Source of the DNA: Pycnococcus provasolii
Lineage: Eukaryota; Chlorophyta; Pseudoscourfieldiophyceae; Pseudoscourfieldiales
NCBI GenBank assembly: GCA_049487715.1
Contig: CP150552.1
Span: 620,001 to 684,000 of the forward strand
Length of the DNA: 64,000 bases
Reading direction: 5' to 3'
Position 1 is the stretch's first letter, and every line of letters begins with the position of its first letter. Shown here one piece after another: positions 28,801 to 39,119 of the stretch. The notes under the pieces are model-generated. The model had not been told where the DNA came from, searched no databases, and worked only from the letters and a program-made list of their open reading frames with translations. The translations under genes and the position numbers were made by a program.

Positions 28801-29246
28801 CGCTGTGACCCACAGCTGTTCGTGAATGAGTTACGTGATGTTTGTGGTTGAGTGAGTGAGTGAGTGGGTGTAAAAGCCCAAAGTGAAAGCAAGGCATGGA
28901 AAGGGGAAAAGGGTCGTACCGTTCCATCGTTTTTTTTGCTGATGAGTGCGTGTTTTCTGGAGACGGCTTGACTTTCGATTCGAATGTCGCAGTCAGGCGC
29001 ACGTCCCATTTGCAGAGTACTTTTCTCGGAGTTGTCGTCAAACGCGTAGATGTCCCCTGATCCTGAAGAGAGCGGAACGATGGTCCAGAGAGGCGACAGA
29101 GAGGCAGAGGGGGAATGCATTGGCATCCCTAACCCTTCCCCACCCGAGTGAAACAAGCCGCCAACAACGTGAGAGTCCGGGTCAGCAAGTGTGAGTCCCG
29201 GGTCAACATGTGTGAGTCCGTGAGATGGGGAACGGAGAGACGCCAT
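25846..29246 (-). CDS. FHA - Ala/Glu coiled array - PHD finger nuclear protein (two exons)
   Basis: Exon 1 29246-28920, intron 28919-28816 (104 nt, GTACGA...ACAG, phase 0), exon 2 28815-25846; ~1098 residues. Splicing restores an FHA domain: MGRAPDCDIRIESQAVSRKH, ALISKKNDGT then LWVTAQSLANPLIVNGTALK. The middle has SP(A/K)K-type basic motifs (LPAKSPAKSPRRR) and an acidic linker. About 250 residues of Ala/Glu repeats follow, each unit AEAQRIKAQEEEEARLQAEA plus a variable poly-Ala run, likely a long helix or coiled coil. The C-terminus is a PHD finger (ACVICGSADDGDVLLLCDGC, then AYHKKCAG...GDWFCSTC) with a second CSTC. FHA reads phosphothreonine and PHD reads histone tails, so a chromatin/DNA-damage adaptor is a reasonable inference. 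Confidence 0.85.
26180..26830 (-). repeat. coding tandem array of Ala/Glu repeats
   Basis: Imperfect tandem repeat inside the FHA-PHD gene, about six EAQRIKAQEEEE modules separated by poly-Ala of varying length. On the + strand it produces long Ser/Ala open frames that are not genes. Confidence 0.8.
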
Positions 29247-29614
29247 TGCTGCTTTGCTTCACACACAGTTCACAGTGAGTGAGTGAGAGAAATGAAGTGA
29301 ACGAAGTGGATGTGTGAGGTGGAGAGAGCGAGAGGCAACCAACCCTCGGTTAATATAACCCCCTGGAGGGGAGGGGAGGGGAGGGGAGGGGAAAACCAAA
29401 AACAACACCTGTTATTTCAACGGGGAAATTGACAGATAGAATCAAGTTTCGGGGTAACAACGAGTGGCCCCCCAGGGGTTTCACCCTAACCCTAACCCTA
29501 ACCCGTTCCCCTCCCTTACCTTTACGTACTTCCTAACCTTTTGCCTCGTAGGGAACCGTGCTTTTGCCTCGTTCCGCACCTCTCCTACCTAGAAGTATCT
29601 ATTCCCCCCATGTC
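29247..29614. promoter_or_regulatory. divergent promoter with (GGGGA)n and CCCTAA array
   Basis: Shared upstream region of the FHA-PHD gene (-) and J-domain gene (+). Contains a GGGGA tandem run at about 29363-29391 and CCCTAACCCTAACCCTAACCC at 29484-29504. Confidence 0.55.
29484..29504 (-). repeat. CCCTAA telobox-like array
   Basis: Three CCCTAA hexamers plus CCC, in the divergent FHA-PHD/J-protein promoter, 111 bp before the J-protein ATG. Confidence 0.8.
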
Positions 29615-31182
29615 ATGGCGTTCATGGTGCCAGGGCCATTCTTTTTTCTTAACAAGCGCGTGTCTTCATGGTGGTCTTCGTCACGATTTCTAAACGTCTG
29701 GCACGTTAACCGTAAATTGGAAATGGTCTTAAGAACACAAGCTTCAGTCAGAGCAGTGCTCCTGTCGTCCGATACGAACGTGGCTTCGGAACTCGTACCA
29801 CTCGCTCCGAAACCATACGACGCGCCGCCCGTCGAAGTCGTGCCGTACAAAATCGACGAAACGGAAGCAAGCAAGGCGTTCTGCCAGTGGGCCGTCACGC
29901 ACGGCGCGGCGGCGCTTAACGTCGAAGAAAGCATCAGGCAGCGGCGACTCGTCACCAGCGACGGTGGACCGGGGGCTGGGTTTTCGCTGCAGCGAATCAC
30001 ACTGCCGTTCTGGAGCTTCACAACACAGGCAATCGTCACGGACCACGACGCCGCGAACTGCACAGAGATGAACAACGGAGACGTGCTCAGGCAGCCTCGA
30101 GAAATGCAAGGGACAACTTCGAGGCGGAAGCCGCGTCGCGAGCGGCGCGAGCATCACAAGAGGACGAGGACACGTCAAGTCCACGAATTGTGCAGGGACT
30201 GCTGTACGTTGGGCACAGACTTCCAAGGGCTGCGACGGAGGTGGCCAAAGTGGCCATACGCAAGGAGCCGTACCCTCACTCGTCAACGCCATCGGATGAA
30301 GAGACTTTCGTGCTTCCAGAGCTTGCAGCCGCCTGGGCCGTGGCGCGCGAGCAGATCATACCCACCATCGGTCCCGGACGGGAGCTCAGACTAAAAAGAG
30401 CACGTCGCCTAATGATTCCCGCGTACGAGGCGCGGTACAGGTGGGGTGGCATCCCGTTCGCGACGGAAGGAATGGCAGCGGGACATGAGTACCGCGCCAT
30501 CGTAAGCGGAGTGAGTGGCGAGGTCGACGGCGTAAACCACACGCCACCTTGGGAGAGTATCGGCAAACAGGCCATAGCGACCGGGAAGCAGGCGGCAAAG
30601 ATGATCGAGCAAAGCAATATAAGAGTCAATTCGAAAGGTTTTAATAACTTTGACGTGAAAATGATGGAAATGGCATTCTCTGCCGTGCGTGCTGGCTCGA
30701 GTGGCTTGATGCGAGCAGGCGCACGACTCGGACCTTTTGGCATTGCCGCTATGATCGTCGCCCCATTCGTCGTCCAGCGCATGCTTCCTGCCGCCAAGCA
30801 GGCGTGGACTAATTTTGAGTGGCAAACGGTGCGCGACGCCGAGGTTGAATCTTGGCGTACGAAAGAACGCGGATGGCGGGTAGAAGATTACATGGGACCT
30901 GGAGGGGAGTGGGAGATGCTGGGGCTTGACGGAAGTGCGAGTGCGGAGTCAAAGTCAGCAGACGCCTACGACGAAGCTCGCACCGTGAATTGGATAGATC
31001 CTTACAGTGTACTGGGCCTCGATAAGAACGACACGCTAAGCCGTGCCGAGCTTCAAGTTGCGCTGCGGAAGGAGCTGCTTCGTTGGCACCCGGACCACAA
31101 TGCCAGTGACAGCCAATTCGCATCAGAGCGAACCAAACGCATCCTTGCGGCGTATCACACGCTGCGGCAGAGCGCGACGTGA
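29615..31182 (+). CDS. J-domain (DnaJ) protein, probably mitochondrial or plastid
   Basis: Two open frames are joined by a likely 56-nt intron (30035-30090, GTCACG...CTCAG): 29615-30034 and 30091-31182, giving ~503 residues and the junction FWSFTTQAI-AASRNARDNF. The N-terminus (MAFMVPGPFFFLNKRVSSWW) is basic/aromatic and presequence-like. The middle contains conserved-looking blocks LPFWSFTTQ, RWGGIPFATEGMAAGHEYRA and a helix GIAAMIVAPFVVQRM. The C-terminal J domain is complete: DPYSVLGLDKNDTLSRAELQ, LLRWHPDHN (HPD motif present), FASERTKRILAAYHTLR. J proteins stimulate Hsp70 ATPase activity. A C-terminal J domain behind a large unknown domain is uncommon; partner and location are inferred. 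If the intron is wrong, a frameshift near 30035-30090 is required. Confidence 0.75.
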
Positions 31183-31272
31183 TGTACCTCTATGTTTTAA
31201 TATTTGTTCAGGTTGTAAATTACTGAAATCTCATCATCTTACCTTAGTTCTGTTTTTAACTTACAGTATCCA

Positions 31273-32499
31273 TTACACGATAGGTCGTTTGTTCGGCATA
31301 CCTGCTCTCCGCGGGTACTTCGAATTGCTCGACGATATCTTATTGACGACGACACACGTGAGCTGCTCGCGCGTTCCATCGGCGCCTGCATTCCCCGTGT
31401 ACGAAGCGACGTCGAGGATGCGAACGCCATCGACGTCGCCACCCAGTTCCGCAATTGCACGCGACGCGACGCTCACCTCCTGCTCTGCACTCGCTCGCGG
31501 GCCTTTGGCAGCTACCAGTGCCCCACCAACACGCACAAATGGAAGGGTGATCTCGGCGAGCGTGGGCATCGCCGCGACAGCACGTGCGACGCACACGTCA
31601 TATGCCTCGCGGTGTGCGTTGGGGTGTCCTTGCGCAGTTTCGTTCGACTCAGCACCGTCGCTTCCGTCTTGCGCTTGCTTGTCCTGTTCTCTTGCGATAG
31701 CCTTTGCTTTTCGTTTTGAAAGCTTCGGTTCGGGCTTTGGAGGCGCCGCGGCGTCCTCAGCTCGCGCGCACACGACGCGCACGTTGTCGAGTCCCATAGC
31801 CTCCGCCGCCGCCTCCATGAATGCGCATTTCTTGCCAATGCTTTCGAGCAGCGTGACGCGCCAGGTTGGCCTTTCTGCGGCGATGGCGAGTCCAGGCATA
31901 CCCGTTCCACTCCCAACGTCGATGACGAGTCCGAAGTTTGTTTCGCCGCCATTATCGTTGTCGTTGTTGCGCGTGGACGTCATGGACGCCATGGCGCTGT
32001 CTAAGCTCGGTAGCAGCGCGAGGCTGTCATCTATGTGTCTACTTTTCATTTCTGAACGCGTCATGGGTGCCGTGAGCGCGATACGTGCGTTCCACTCTTC
32101 GAGAACATCAAGATAAGACTCAAAGCACATCGAAGAAGATGCTGAAGATGACGAGCCACTACGACTGATTGCACCACCACAGGCCGTGCTTTGAGACGAC
32201 GACGTTGATGATGATGAAGATGGTGACGGTGACGAAGATGATGAGCAAAGTGCCCGCAATTCACGAGGTCGAAATTCACGAGCGTGAAATTCACGAGCAC
32301 GAGCGTGAGGACGAAATCGAACCATCATGCCATTTCTCCCAGAAAACAAAAACGGACTACTACTACTACATTTCGTAGTACTGCGACGTATGAAAAAGCA
32401 ATGAGCACGGCGACGGATAAAAGACAAAGAGGAGTTGTTGTGAAAAGAGTTGTTGAAATGAAACAGCTCTTTAGAAAAAACACACGGGCGCAGCATCAT
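31273..32499 (-). CDS. rsmG: 16S rRNA m7G methyltransferase RsmG/GidB, plastid type
   Basis: About 408 residues from the ATG at 32499; a second good start at 32328 (MMVRFRPHARARE) also begins an Arg/Ser-rich transit-like N-terminus. The domain follows the bacterial order: RHIDDSLALLPSL, SAM-binding GLVIDVGSGTGMPGLAIAAE, TLLESIGKKCAFMEAAAEA, DNVRVVCARAEDA, DVCVARAVAAMPTLAEITLP and GGALVAAKGPRA. RsmG methylates G527 of small-subunit rRNA. A nuclear gene with this N-terminus implies an organellar target, most likely the plastid ribosome (inference). A ~40-residue Lys/Gln/Asp-rich insert after RAEDA is unusual. It converges on the J-protein gene, 90 bp apart. Confidence 0.88.
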   Translation of the reverse strand: MMLRPCVFSKELFHFNNSFHNNSSLSFIRRRAHCFFIRRSTTKCSSSSPFLFSGRNGMMVRFRPHARAREFHAREFRPRELRALCSSSSSPSPSSSSSTSSSQSTACGGAISRSGSSSSASSSMCFESYLDVLEEWNARIALTAPMTRSEMKSRHIDDSLALLPSLDSAMASMTSTRNNDNDNGGETNFGLVIDVGSGTGMPGLAIAAERPTWRVTLLESIGKKCAFMEAAAEAMGLDNVRVVCARAEDAAAPPKPEPKLSKRKAKAIAREQDKQAQDGSDGAESNETAQGHPNAHREAYDVCVARAVAAMPTLAEITLPFVRVGGALVAAKGPRASAEQEVSVASRAIAELGGDVDGVRILDVASYTGNAGADGTREQLTCVVVNKISSSNSKYPRRAGMPNKRPIV

Positions 32500-32798
32500 A
32501 TATGCCTGGTTTGGCAGCCAGGTCTGGTTTGGTACCACGTAGGAGGAGGACAGCGACGAGCGACGAGCGACGAGCGACGAGCGACGACGGCGGAGAGTTC
32601 AGTTCGGTATGGCTTATGGCGGCGGATGGCTTGAGCTCCCTCATCGGAACCCCTAAAACCTTAATAATCGCTAAAACCCCTTTGTTCGTTTGGGGGTTTG
32701 GAGTTTGGGGGTTTGGAGTTTGGGGGTTTGGTTTTTCGTTCGTTTGTTCACCTCGTTCGTTCGGGCGCAGCAGAGTCGCTCGCGTGTTTGTGGAGTCT
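32500..32798. promoter_or_regulatory. divergent promoter with two short tandem repeats
   Basis: Between RsmG (-) and the lipase maturation factor gene (+). Holds CGACGAG repeats (about 32545-32588) and a GTTTGGGGGTTTGGA minisatellite (about 32690-32733), the latter similar to G/T-rich tracts at 47.6 and 56.3 kb. ACCCCTAAAACC at 32648-32659 is a degenerate telobox. Confidence 0.5.
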
Positions 32799-35442
32799 AT
32801 GTCGGCGTCGGCGTCGGCGGCAGCGGCGGAGTCACCTTCTGAACGTACAGGTACTGATATTAACTTGAGAGGGCGACCTTCTCAGACTCAAGGTACCTTC
32901 GTCAACAACGCTGTTCGTTTCCGTCGTGTTGGTTCCTCAAAACCTTCTCCTCCGTCTTCTCCCTCCTCCCCCACCGCGCTTCTTCTTCGAAACTCCATGT
33001 CACCATCACCACGTCAGCATGTCAGCACGTCAGACCACACACGCGGTGCACCGCCGCCTCGACGACACGGCATACCTTTTCAACACGATGATGACAATGA
33101 CGATGCTCACGCTGACGCTGCAGGTGCTCGTGACCCTTTGAGTCACAACAACCATAGTTCTCGCAGTAAAGAAGAAGACACAGAGTGCTGCAGTAGCTGG
33201 TACAACTACAGTCAACATCACTTTGTGAGAAAGGCATTTCTCGCAACGCTAGCCGTGTGCTATCTCGTCGCATTCGCGTCGTTCTACGTACAGGGAAACG
33301 TGCTGTACGGAGAAAGTGGTCTGCAGCCAGCACGCAACTTGCTCAGAAAAGCGGCGACGAAAGAGTGCCCGTTCATCGAAAAGCCCACAACGGATACGCC
33401 GTCGTGGACGTGCCTCACAACGCAGATGAAAAACTTGCCCACGCTCATCTGGCTGCACTCCGTGGCTCACATATCGCCCGACGAGGCGTTGGATGCCAAC
33501 GCGTTAGCGGGGGTGGCTGTGAGTGCCTTATCGCTCACGTTTGCATTCCGAAGTCCGTTTGGAGGATCGGCCGTGCTGCTCGCGCTGCAGTTCGCTTTGT
33601 ACAAGTCACTGTATGCGATAGGCCAGACGTTTCTATCATTCCAGTGGGATATTCTACTGCTCGAGACAGGTGCACTCGCCATCTTTTTACCTCTTTGCGT
33701 ATTCGAGGTGCGCCCTGTAGCTGTTGCACGAGGAGATGCGCGAACGACACCGCCACATGCCATCATCTGGGCCGTACGAAGCCTATTCTTCAAGCTCATG
33801 CTGATGAGCGGCATCGTCAAACTCCAGAGTCGCTGTCCGACCGTAAGTTTCTTTCCCCTAAGCTTTCATGGCGGATAAAACACAGTCACTAACAATCTAA
33901 CAAACTTTATGAAAACAGTGGTTGGGCCTGACAGCGCTCGACTATCATTTCGCAACGCAGTGTATTCCAACACCACTTGCTCAGCTGATGCACCATGCAC
34001 CACGTGCATTGCTCAAGTTTGGTGTCGCCTACACGCTCTTCGTCGAAGGACCTGCGACGCTCTTGATCGTGTCGCCGGGTTTATTACGCGAGTTGCGATT
34101 CCTCGCGTTCGCCTCACAAGCTCTGCTGCAAGTCACCATCATGCTCACTGGAAACTACAACTTCTTCAATATGCTGACGATTGCCCTAGCTCTCATGTCA
34201 AGCCTCGATGATGCGCAGCTTGCATGGTTGCTTAACATGCGCCTCGAGTCAACAATCCTGCGCATGCCGCGCTTGTACCGTGCCGTCAGCTTGATCGCAT
34301 CTGCCACGATGGTGGTGTATCTAGCACACGCCTGGAATGCAATGTTCACGACGCCTGGCGATACCATGCAATTTCAACTTTCCGTCGATGATTACGAGCG
34401 GCGTTTCTCGGCACCTGCTGCTCGCCTGGGGACTGCCATTATCGCGGCACACGTTCTCGCGATTCCAATCGTGCAAGCCTTAGTGGCAATGTGGCACACG
34501 GGACGGCGCGGGATTGCCCTTGCACTACCAAGCCGCGTGATGTCAGCTGTCGCGCAAAGTGCCATCGCTCTGCTCATCGTCTACTTGAGCCACCACGTGC
34601 TCGGGAACACGGCGCACCCGCAAGACGGGCATGTGCTTGCACCGCTAATTCGTGGCATGCCGCCCGACTTCCGTCCGAGTAAAGCAAGCATACACAACGC
34701 GCTGCGGCAGGGCGCCGAGATGAGCGCCATCGGAGGCTATGGTCTCTTTCGCCGCATGACTGGCGTTGGCCCCAACGGCGAGGTGGCACGGCCGGAGGTA
34801 ATACTCGAGGGTCGCGTGCCGGGCGTGAACAGTTCAACGGCTTGGCACGAGATTGAGATGCGATTTAAGCCTGGAGACGTGGCGAAGTCACTCCCATTCA
34901 TTGCGCCACATCAGCCACGCGTAGCATGGCAAATGTGGTTCGCCGCACTTGGGAGGTACGAGCACAATCCTTGGCTTTTGGCGCTGATGTATCGACTTCT
35001 CAATCAATCAGCAGACATGCACACGAACAACAATGAGATTCGATCGCGACTGCTTGACCCAGGTGGTCCTTTCTCTCATCCTGGTGGCACGTCGCCAGAC
35101 GCGATACGAGCCAAGCTTTACGTGTACGATTTTGTCGAGTGGGGAGACCCTGAGCGCCGCGTTTGGAAAAGGAGCGAGCAGGGTGTGTACCTGCGCGAAG
35201 TTACGCTTGGTGACCTAGAGCAGGTTAGCAGGCAGCTACAACTTGACGCACGCACGGCGTGGCCAAGACGAAAAGCGTGGACTGCGCTGCGTGACGAATC
35301 ACCACGCACACTCTGCGTACTATTTGTGGCGAGCGCATTGGTTGGCGTTATCATGGCAGCACTTGCCAATGGCACGTATCGGATGATTCTTACCGGAGCA
35401 TCCATCCAACAACAGTCCAATTTACGTAGCAAGTGGGAGTAG
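32799..35442 (+). CDS. lipase maturation factor (LMF1/2) family protein (two exons)
   Basis: Exon 1 32799-33842 and exon 2 33919-35442 with a 76-nt GTAAGT...ACAG intron (phase 0); 855 residues. The N-terminal ~140 residues are Ser/Pro-rich. Then follows the polytopic LMF core: AFLATLAVCYLVAFASFYVQ, NVLYGESGLQPARNLL, LSFQWDILLLETGALAIFLP, SLFFKLMLMSGIVKLQSRCP, then WLGLTALDYHFATQCIPTPL, FVEGPATLLIVSPGLLREL, QVTIMLTGNYNFFNMLTIAL, and a large C-terminal domain ending in a last membrane helix. LMF proteins sit in the ER membrane and help fold dimeric lipases and other disulphide-bonded proteins. The signature GNYNFFN and the helix order make the family call strong. Confidence 0.9.
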
Positions 35443-35672
35443 TACAAATCTTGGCATTTCTGTTTTGGAAAATCAAGAATTCGAATTACATTGGTATCGT
35501 AGTACAATGTGCAACACACGGCAATCTTAAGATCGATTGCTCTTTTTCAAATCTATTGTAAAAACAATTTAATCCTCTCCTTCTTCACATGCAACTTGGA
35601 GGAGTGAGCGAGCATTTGCTGCAGGCCAAACAAAAAAAGGAATAGCGCATTCGGCTAATTTATTGGAATAAT

Positions 35673-37046
35673 TTAGAGCACGGGCTGTACCTTCGCCGTC
35701 GTAGCACTTGACAGCAGCGAGTCACGACGCGGGTCATTGAAGGGAAGAGTCGCCGGCGAGGCTGCTGCTGTGCCAGGGCGAACAACGCCATTCGCGGTAC
35801 TCGCATTTATTCCCTTCTCCTTGAGAAATTTTATCGCAGAGAAGAGCACCTGCGCCTTGTCGAGATCCTCCTTCTGACCCACAAGTACCGAAAGTTCCTG
35901 GAATGCGTTATTCATAGACCTGCGTCGATTTTTCTCTCTGCACGCCTTCTTCGCCTTGCGTTCGACGGGCAAATGCGCCATCTTCTTCTTGCCAGTTTTA
36001 GACGGCGACTCTTTTTGTCCTTGAACTTTCTTCACTGCGACCTTGCGTGGTGTCGATCGAGTAGCTGGTCGCCCAGTCGGCCGAGCAGCGCTCGCACGCT
36101 TTTTGCTTTGGCTGTTGGCTAATATCGACGCAACGAGAAGTGTAGTGTCCGTGTCCGTGTCCGTTGTTGCACTCGCATGTCCTGAGTGACGAGCTGGCGA
36201 TACAGGTGGCTGCAATACAGGCTTGGCTATCTTCGTGGGTGGGCAGGTGAGCACCTCGGACGTGTTCGTGCCATCCGGGATCAACGGCAACATATCCGTG
36301 TCGTTTGGCGGTGTCGACGGCTCCTTAATGTTTTGCTTCGACTGCTTCGTACGAGGAGGAGGCGGCGGAGGAGGCGGAGGCGGTGGCATCATCTTAGTCT
36401 TTGGTTTAGCTGCCTTTTCCGTCACCTGTGGACGACTCACTGACGGCGATAAGTTGTTCATCGAGCTGTTTGCGTGCATCGCCGGTGGCATGGCGTGTGC
36501 GTGTCGCTGCTGCTGAGAGATTTGCTGATGAGTTTTCAAGTGATTGGTGAATGCCACCTGCTGCCAGCACGGTTTCTCCGGAGGCGTGACCATCGAGCAT
36601 CCCGGCGCGGCGTTGGCGAAGCGGTGGTCGCTGTTCGTGTTCGGCGTCGAGAAGAGCACGTCCTGCGGCTGCGCAGGTCCGAAGTATTCGAGCGACGGCA
36701 TAGGCACGCCTCCTAAGAGTGAGTCAAAGACTTCTCTCTTACGATGAACAATGTCCACTGCCGTGTTCGTCGACTCGACGAAGTATTGCTGAGACGCTTC
36801 CAGCAGGTTGTCGTGCGGATGCGCGTTTTCCGAAGGGTGCATAGGGAGTGGCCATAGCGTTATCGGAAGGCCGTCACTGCTGAAGATGTCGTCATCAGCT
36901 GCCCAGCTCGGTGCCGTGCCTATGGTTGGCTGTATGGTGTATATTGTGTTTGGCGTTTGTTCATGTGAGCCAAGTGTAGAAGAAACAAAGGCAAAAGAGA
37001 GAAAAGCTGAACTTACGTATGGAGCCAACGTCGAGTGTGCAGCCAT
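35673..37046 (-). CDS. bHLH transcription factor
   Basis: The protein has 457 residues from the ATG at 37046 (MAAHSTLAPYVSS). Most of it is low complexity with Pro-rich and Gln/His-rich stretches, including a run of 12 Pro. The bHLH lies at about residues 378-430: basic region RKAKKACREKNRRRSMNNAF, helix 1 FQELSVLVG, short loop, helix 2 DKAQVLFSAIKFLKEKG. Glu in REK and following Arg fit E-box (CANNTG) contact residues. The CREK-RR spelling recalls plant subgroup IVc (iron-response ILR3-type) but is too short to decide. A basic KKVQGQKESPSKTGKKKM region just before may be a nuclear signal. No other domain. Confidence 0.8.
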   Translation of the reverse strand: MAAHSTLAPYVSSAFLSFAFVSSTLGSHEQTPNTIYTIQPTIGTAPSWAADDDIFSSDGLPITLWPLPMHPSENAHPHDNLLEASQQYFVESTNTAVDIVHRKREVFDSLLGGVPMPSLEYFGPAQPQDVLFSTPNTNSDHRFANAAPGCSMVTPPEKPCWQQVAFTNHLKTHQQISQQQRHAHAMPPAMHANSSMNNLSPSVSRPQVTEKAAKPKTKMMPPPPPPPPPPPRTKQSKQNIKEPSTPPNDTDMLPLIPDGTNTSEVLTCPPTKIAKPVLQPPVSPARHSGHASATTDTDTDTTLLVASILANSQSKKRASAARPTGRPATRSTPRKVAVKKVQGQKESPSKTGKKKMAHLPVERKAKKACREKNRRRSMNNAFQELSVLVGQKEDLDKAQVLFSAIKFLKEKGINASTANGVVRPGTAAASPATLPFNDPRRDSLLSSATTAKVQPVL

Positions 37047-38471
37047 AGTTTTCTGTAGTAGCGGTAGTACGAACAGAGTTGTTTGTTTTTCCAAGGCGTG
37101 TTTTGACAAACACCGGAACAGCTTAAATACCGTGAAATGTCCTTTTCTAGCCCTTAACTTTACTGCAGGTGAAACGGGTCCTGTGCACAACCTCAAAGGC
37201 GTTCGTTGTCGGAGCTGATGTCGACACAAAGTTTGATGACACTTTTGTGTGCAAGACTTCTACCTGGTTGTTTTGTTTATTTGTTTCGGGTAAGAAAATA
37301 AGTAGGAAAACAGAGTTAAAGTACAGGAGTTCGTTCGTTTGTGATAAAATGTGTTCGAGATGAAATGTGCTTAAGGCGTGTCCTTAAGGACAGGTTGATC
37401 ATCAACAAGTCTCCGTGAACATGAATGAAGAAAGCCATTTCAAACCCAAACCGAAACAAAACCAAAACCAAACCAAAAGAAGAAGACAAGAAGATGTGTG
37501 CAAGGTGATGGCCCCCTGATGGTGTTCCTGCCCCTTCCTAACTATTACTACATAAATAAAACAAAACAAAACCTGAACTTATTTAAGCCAAGAAAGAAAT
37601 ATATCAAGAAAGAAAGAAATAGAAAAAGGTTTCATCTTACCTTAAGTGAAGTGAAGTTAAGGCCCAAGAACTCTTTTGATATAAAATAATGTAAAAGTAG
37701 TTAAGACAAGTGATGATGAGAATGATGGGAAGAATGATGTGGATTTGGATCGGAGTGATGGGAACGTGGAATCGGGTCCATCGAAGTTGGAGAGAGGGCG
37801 CGTGTCACCGCTTTTCGTACTTTTTCGCGCACCTGGCACCTCTCCTTGAGGGCAAAACTCGCTTTCGGATTCACGGATTGAGATTTTTCGGAGTGCATTT
37901 TACGTTCCTGCGACCTGCGACCTGCGACGATCGCCTCATCACGATTCACGAGTGCCATGTCGAACTTCTTTGAGATTGATTGCAGTCCAAGTTTCTTGAT
38001 GGAGGCTCCACCACAAACTTGTGGATCCAACTTGCCAACTTCATAAATGAGCATTTCCCATTTTTCCCATTTTACATTTCACTCGCTCCACATCCTTCAT
38101 CCTTCATCCTTTCATGCCATCCATGCCAGCGGCGGAGCGGCCAGCGCATCGCACCAAAAGTCCAAAAGTTCATTCCACACCATGAAAACGCAGCAAGAAG
38201 TTAGGGTAGCCATTCCGGCAAGAAACATGCCATTCCGAGACTCTTCATGCCAGAGAATACTACTGTAGAAGAAAGAAAAATAATAGTCTATCGAATAGGG
38301 TAGTGCCAGCGTGGAAGCTGTTGGTTTGGTGGTTCCGTTTCTCCACGAGGGTTAGGGTTAGGGTTAGGGTTAGGGTTAGGGTTAGGGCTAGGGCTAGGGG
38401 GAGCGCGACCCCTGTCCCCCCCCCCCCCCTTGTGTGGCGCATTCTAGTATTCTTGCCCTCTCGCCACGGCG
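37047..38471. other. long intergenic region, low complexity
   Basis: No gene seen in ~1.4 kb. It contains AAAC/AAACC-rich stretches (37440-37480, 37555-37575), AAGAAAG runs, an ATG/ATGATG-rich segment (37710-37760), and just before the SET gene a telomere-like array (38349-38396) followed by a poly-C tract (about 38416-38429). Confidence 0.45.
38349..38396 (+). repeat. (GGGTTA)6(GGGCTA)2 telomere-like array
   Basis: Six perfect GGGTTA hexamers followed by two GGGCTA variants; the longest such array in the window, ending 75 bp before the SET-domain ATG. It is internal to the contig, so not a chromosome end here. Confidence 0.9.
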
Positions 38472-39119
38472 ATGTCGCGCGTACGCGTCACGCCGCGCCG
38501 CGTGCGCCCGCTGGTAGCAAGTCAGCCGCGCCGAGTCAGCGCGCGTGACGCGCTCCCTCTCCCTCTCACCTTCAGCACCGACGCAGGCACGGCGGCACTG
38601 TCGCTGCTCTTCCAAGCAGTCACGAGCACGCTGGCAATCCGCTCGTACGTGCGCCGGCCTCGCGGATGGATGGACGACGACATGGCGTCGAGCTTGGTGG
38701 CACGCACGTCGCTCGTCGCCAACGCAGGGCGAGGCATCTTCGCCAGTTGCGACCTGCCTGCCGGCACGGTGCTCGGCGGATACCCAGGTCGTCTGCTGAG
38801 CACTGAGGCATACCGGCGCAAGCTCGCGCAGGTTCCACGAGCCGCCGAGTACTGCTGGCAGTTGCAAGACGCAAATAAGGTGCTCGACCCCACGGATGAC
38901 TCCGGCGTGCTCTTCGAGCCAAGTGTTCCTTGCATGCTCTTCGGCAGCGTGCGTACGACACTCGCGCTCATCAACGAGCCGGCGCCGGGCGCGGACGTCA
39001 ACGTGGACACCGTCGAAGGCAGTGAGGGCGTCACTTTCGTGCTCAGTCGCGACGTAACGGCGGGCGAGGAGCTGTACCTCGACTACGGGCCGACGTACGA
39101 CAGATCCATGTATGGCTGA
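38472..39119 (+). CDS. small SET-domain protein
   Basis: The protein has 215 residues from the ATG at 38472. The N-terminal ~35 residues are Arg/Ser/Ala-rich (MSRVRVTPRRVRPLVASQPR), resembling an organellar presequence. The SET domain spans about 75-210: NAGRGIFASCDLPAGTVLGG, YCWQLQ...DPTDDSG, TLALINEPAPGADVNV (the NH-like Asn motif appears as INE), VLSRDVTAGEELYLDYGPTY. SET domains methylate lysines of histones or other proteins using SAM. Without pre/post-SET regions and with the presequence, a non-histone organellar substrate is possible (inference). Confidence 0.82.
   Translation: MSRVRVTPRRVRPLVASQPRRVSARDALPLPLTFSTDAGTAALSLLFQAVTSTLAIRSYVRRPRGWMDDDMASSLVARTSLVANAGRGIFASCDLPAGTVLGGYPGRLLSTEAYRRKLAQVPRAAEYCWQLQDANKVLDPTDDSGVLFEPSVPCMLFGSVRTTLALINEPAPGADVNVDTVEGSEGVTFVLSRDVTAGEELYLDYGPTYDRSMYG

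Noticed and set aside
38349-38396. Telomere
   Set aside because: Six GGGTTA units inside gene-containing sequence on both sides, with variant GGGCTA units; an interstitial array, not a chromosome end.
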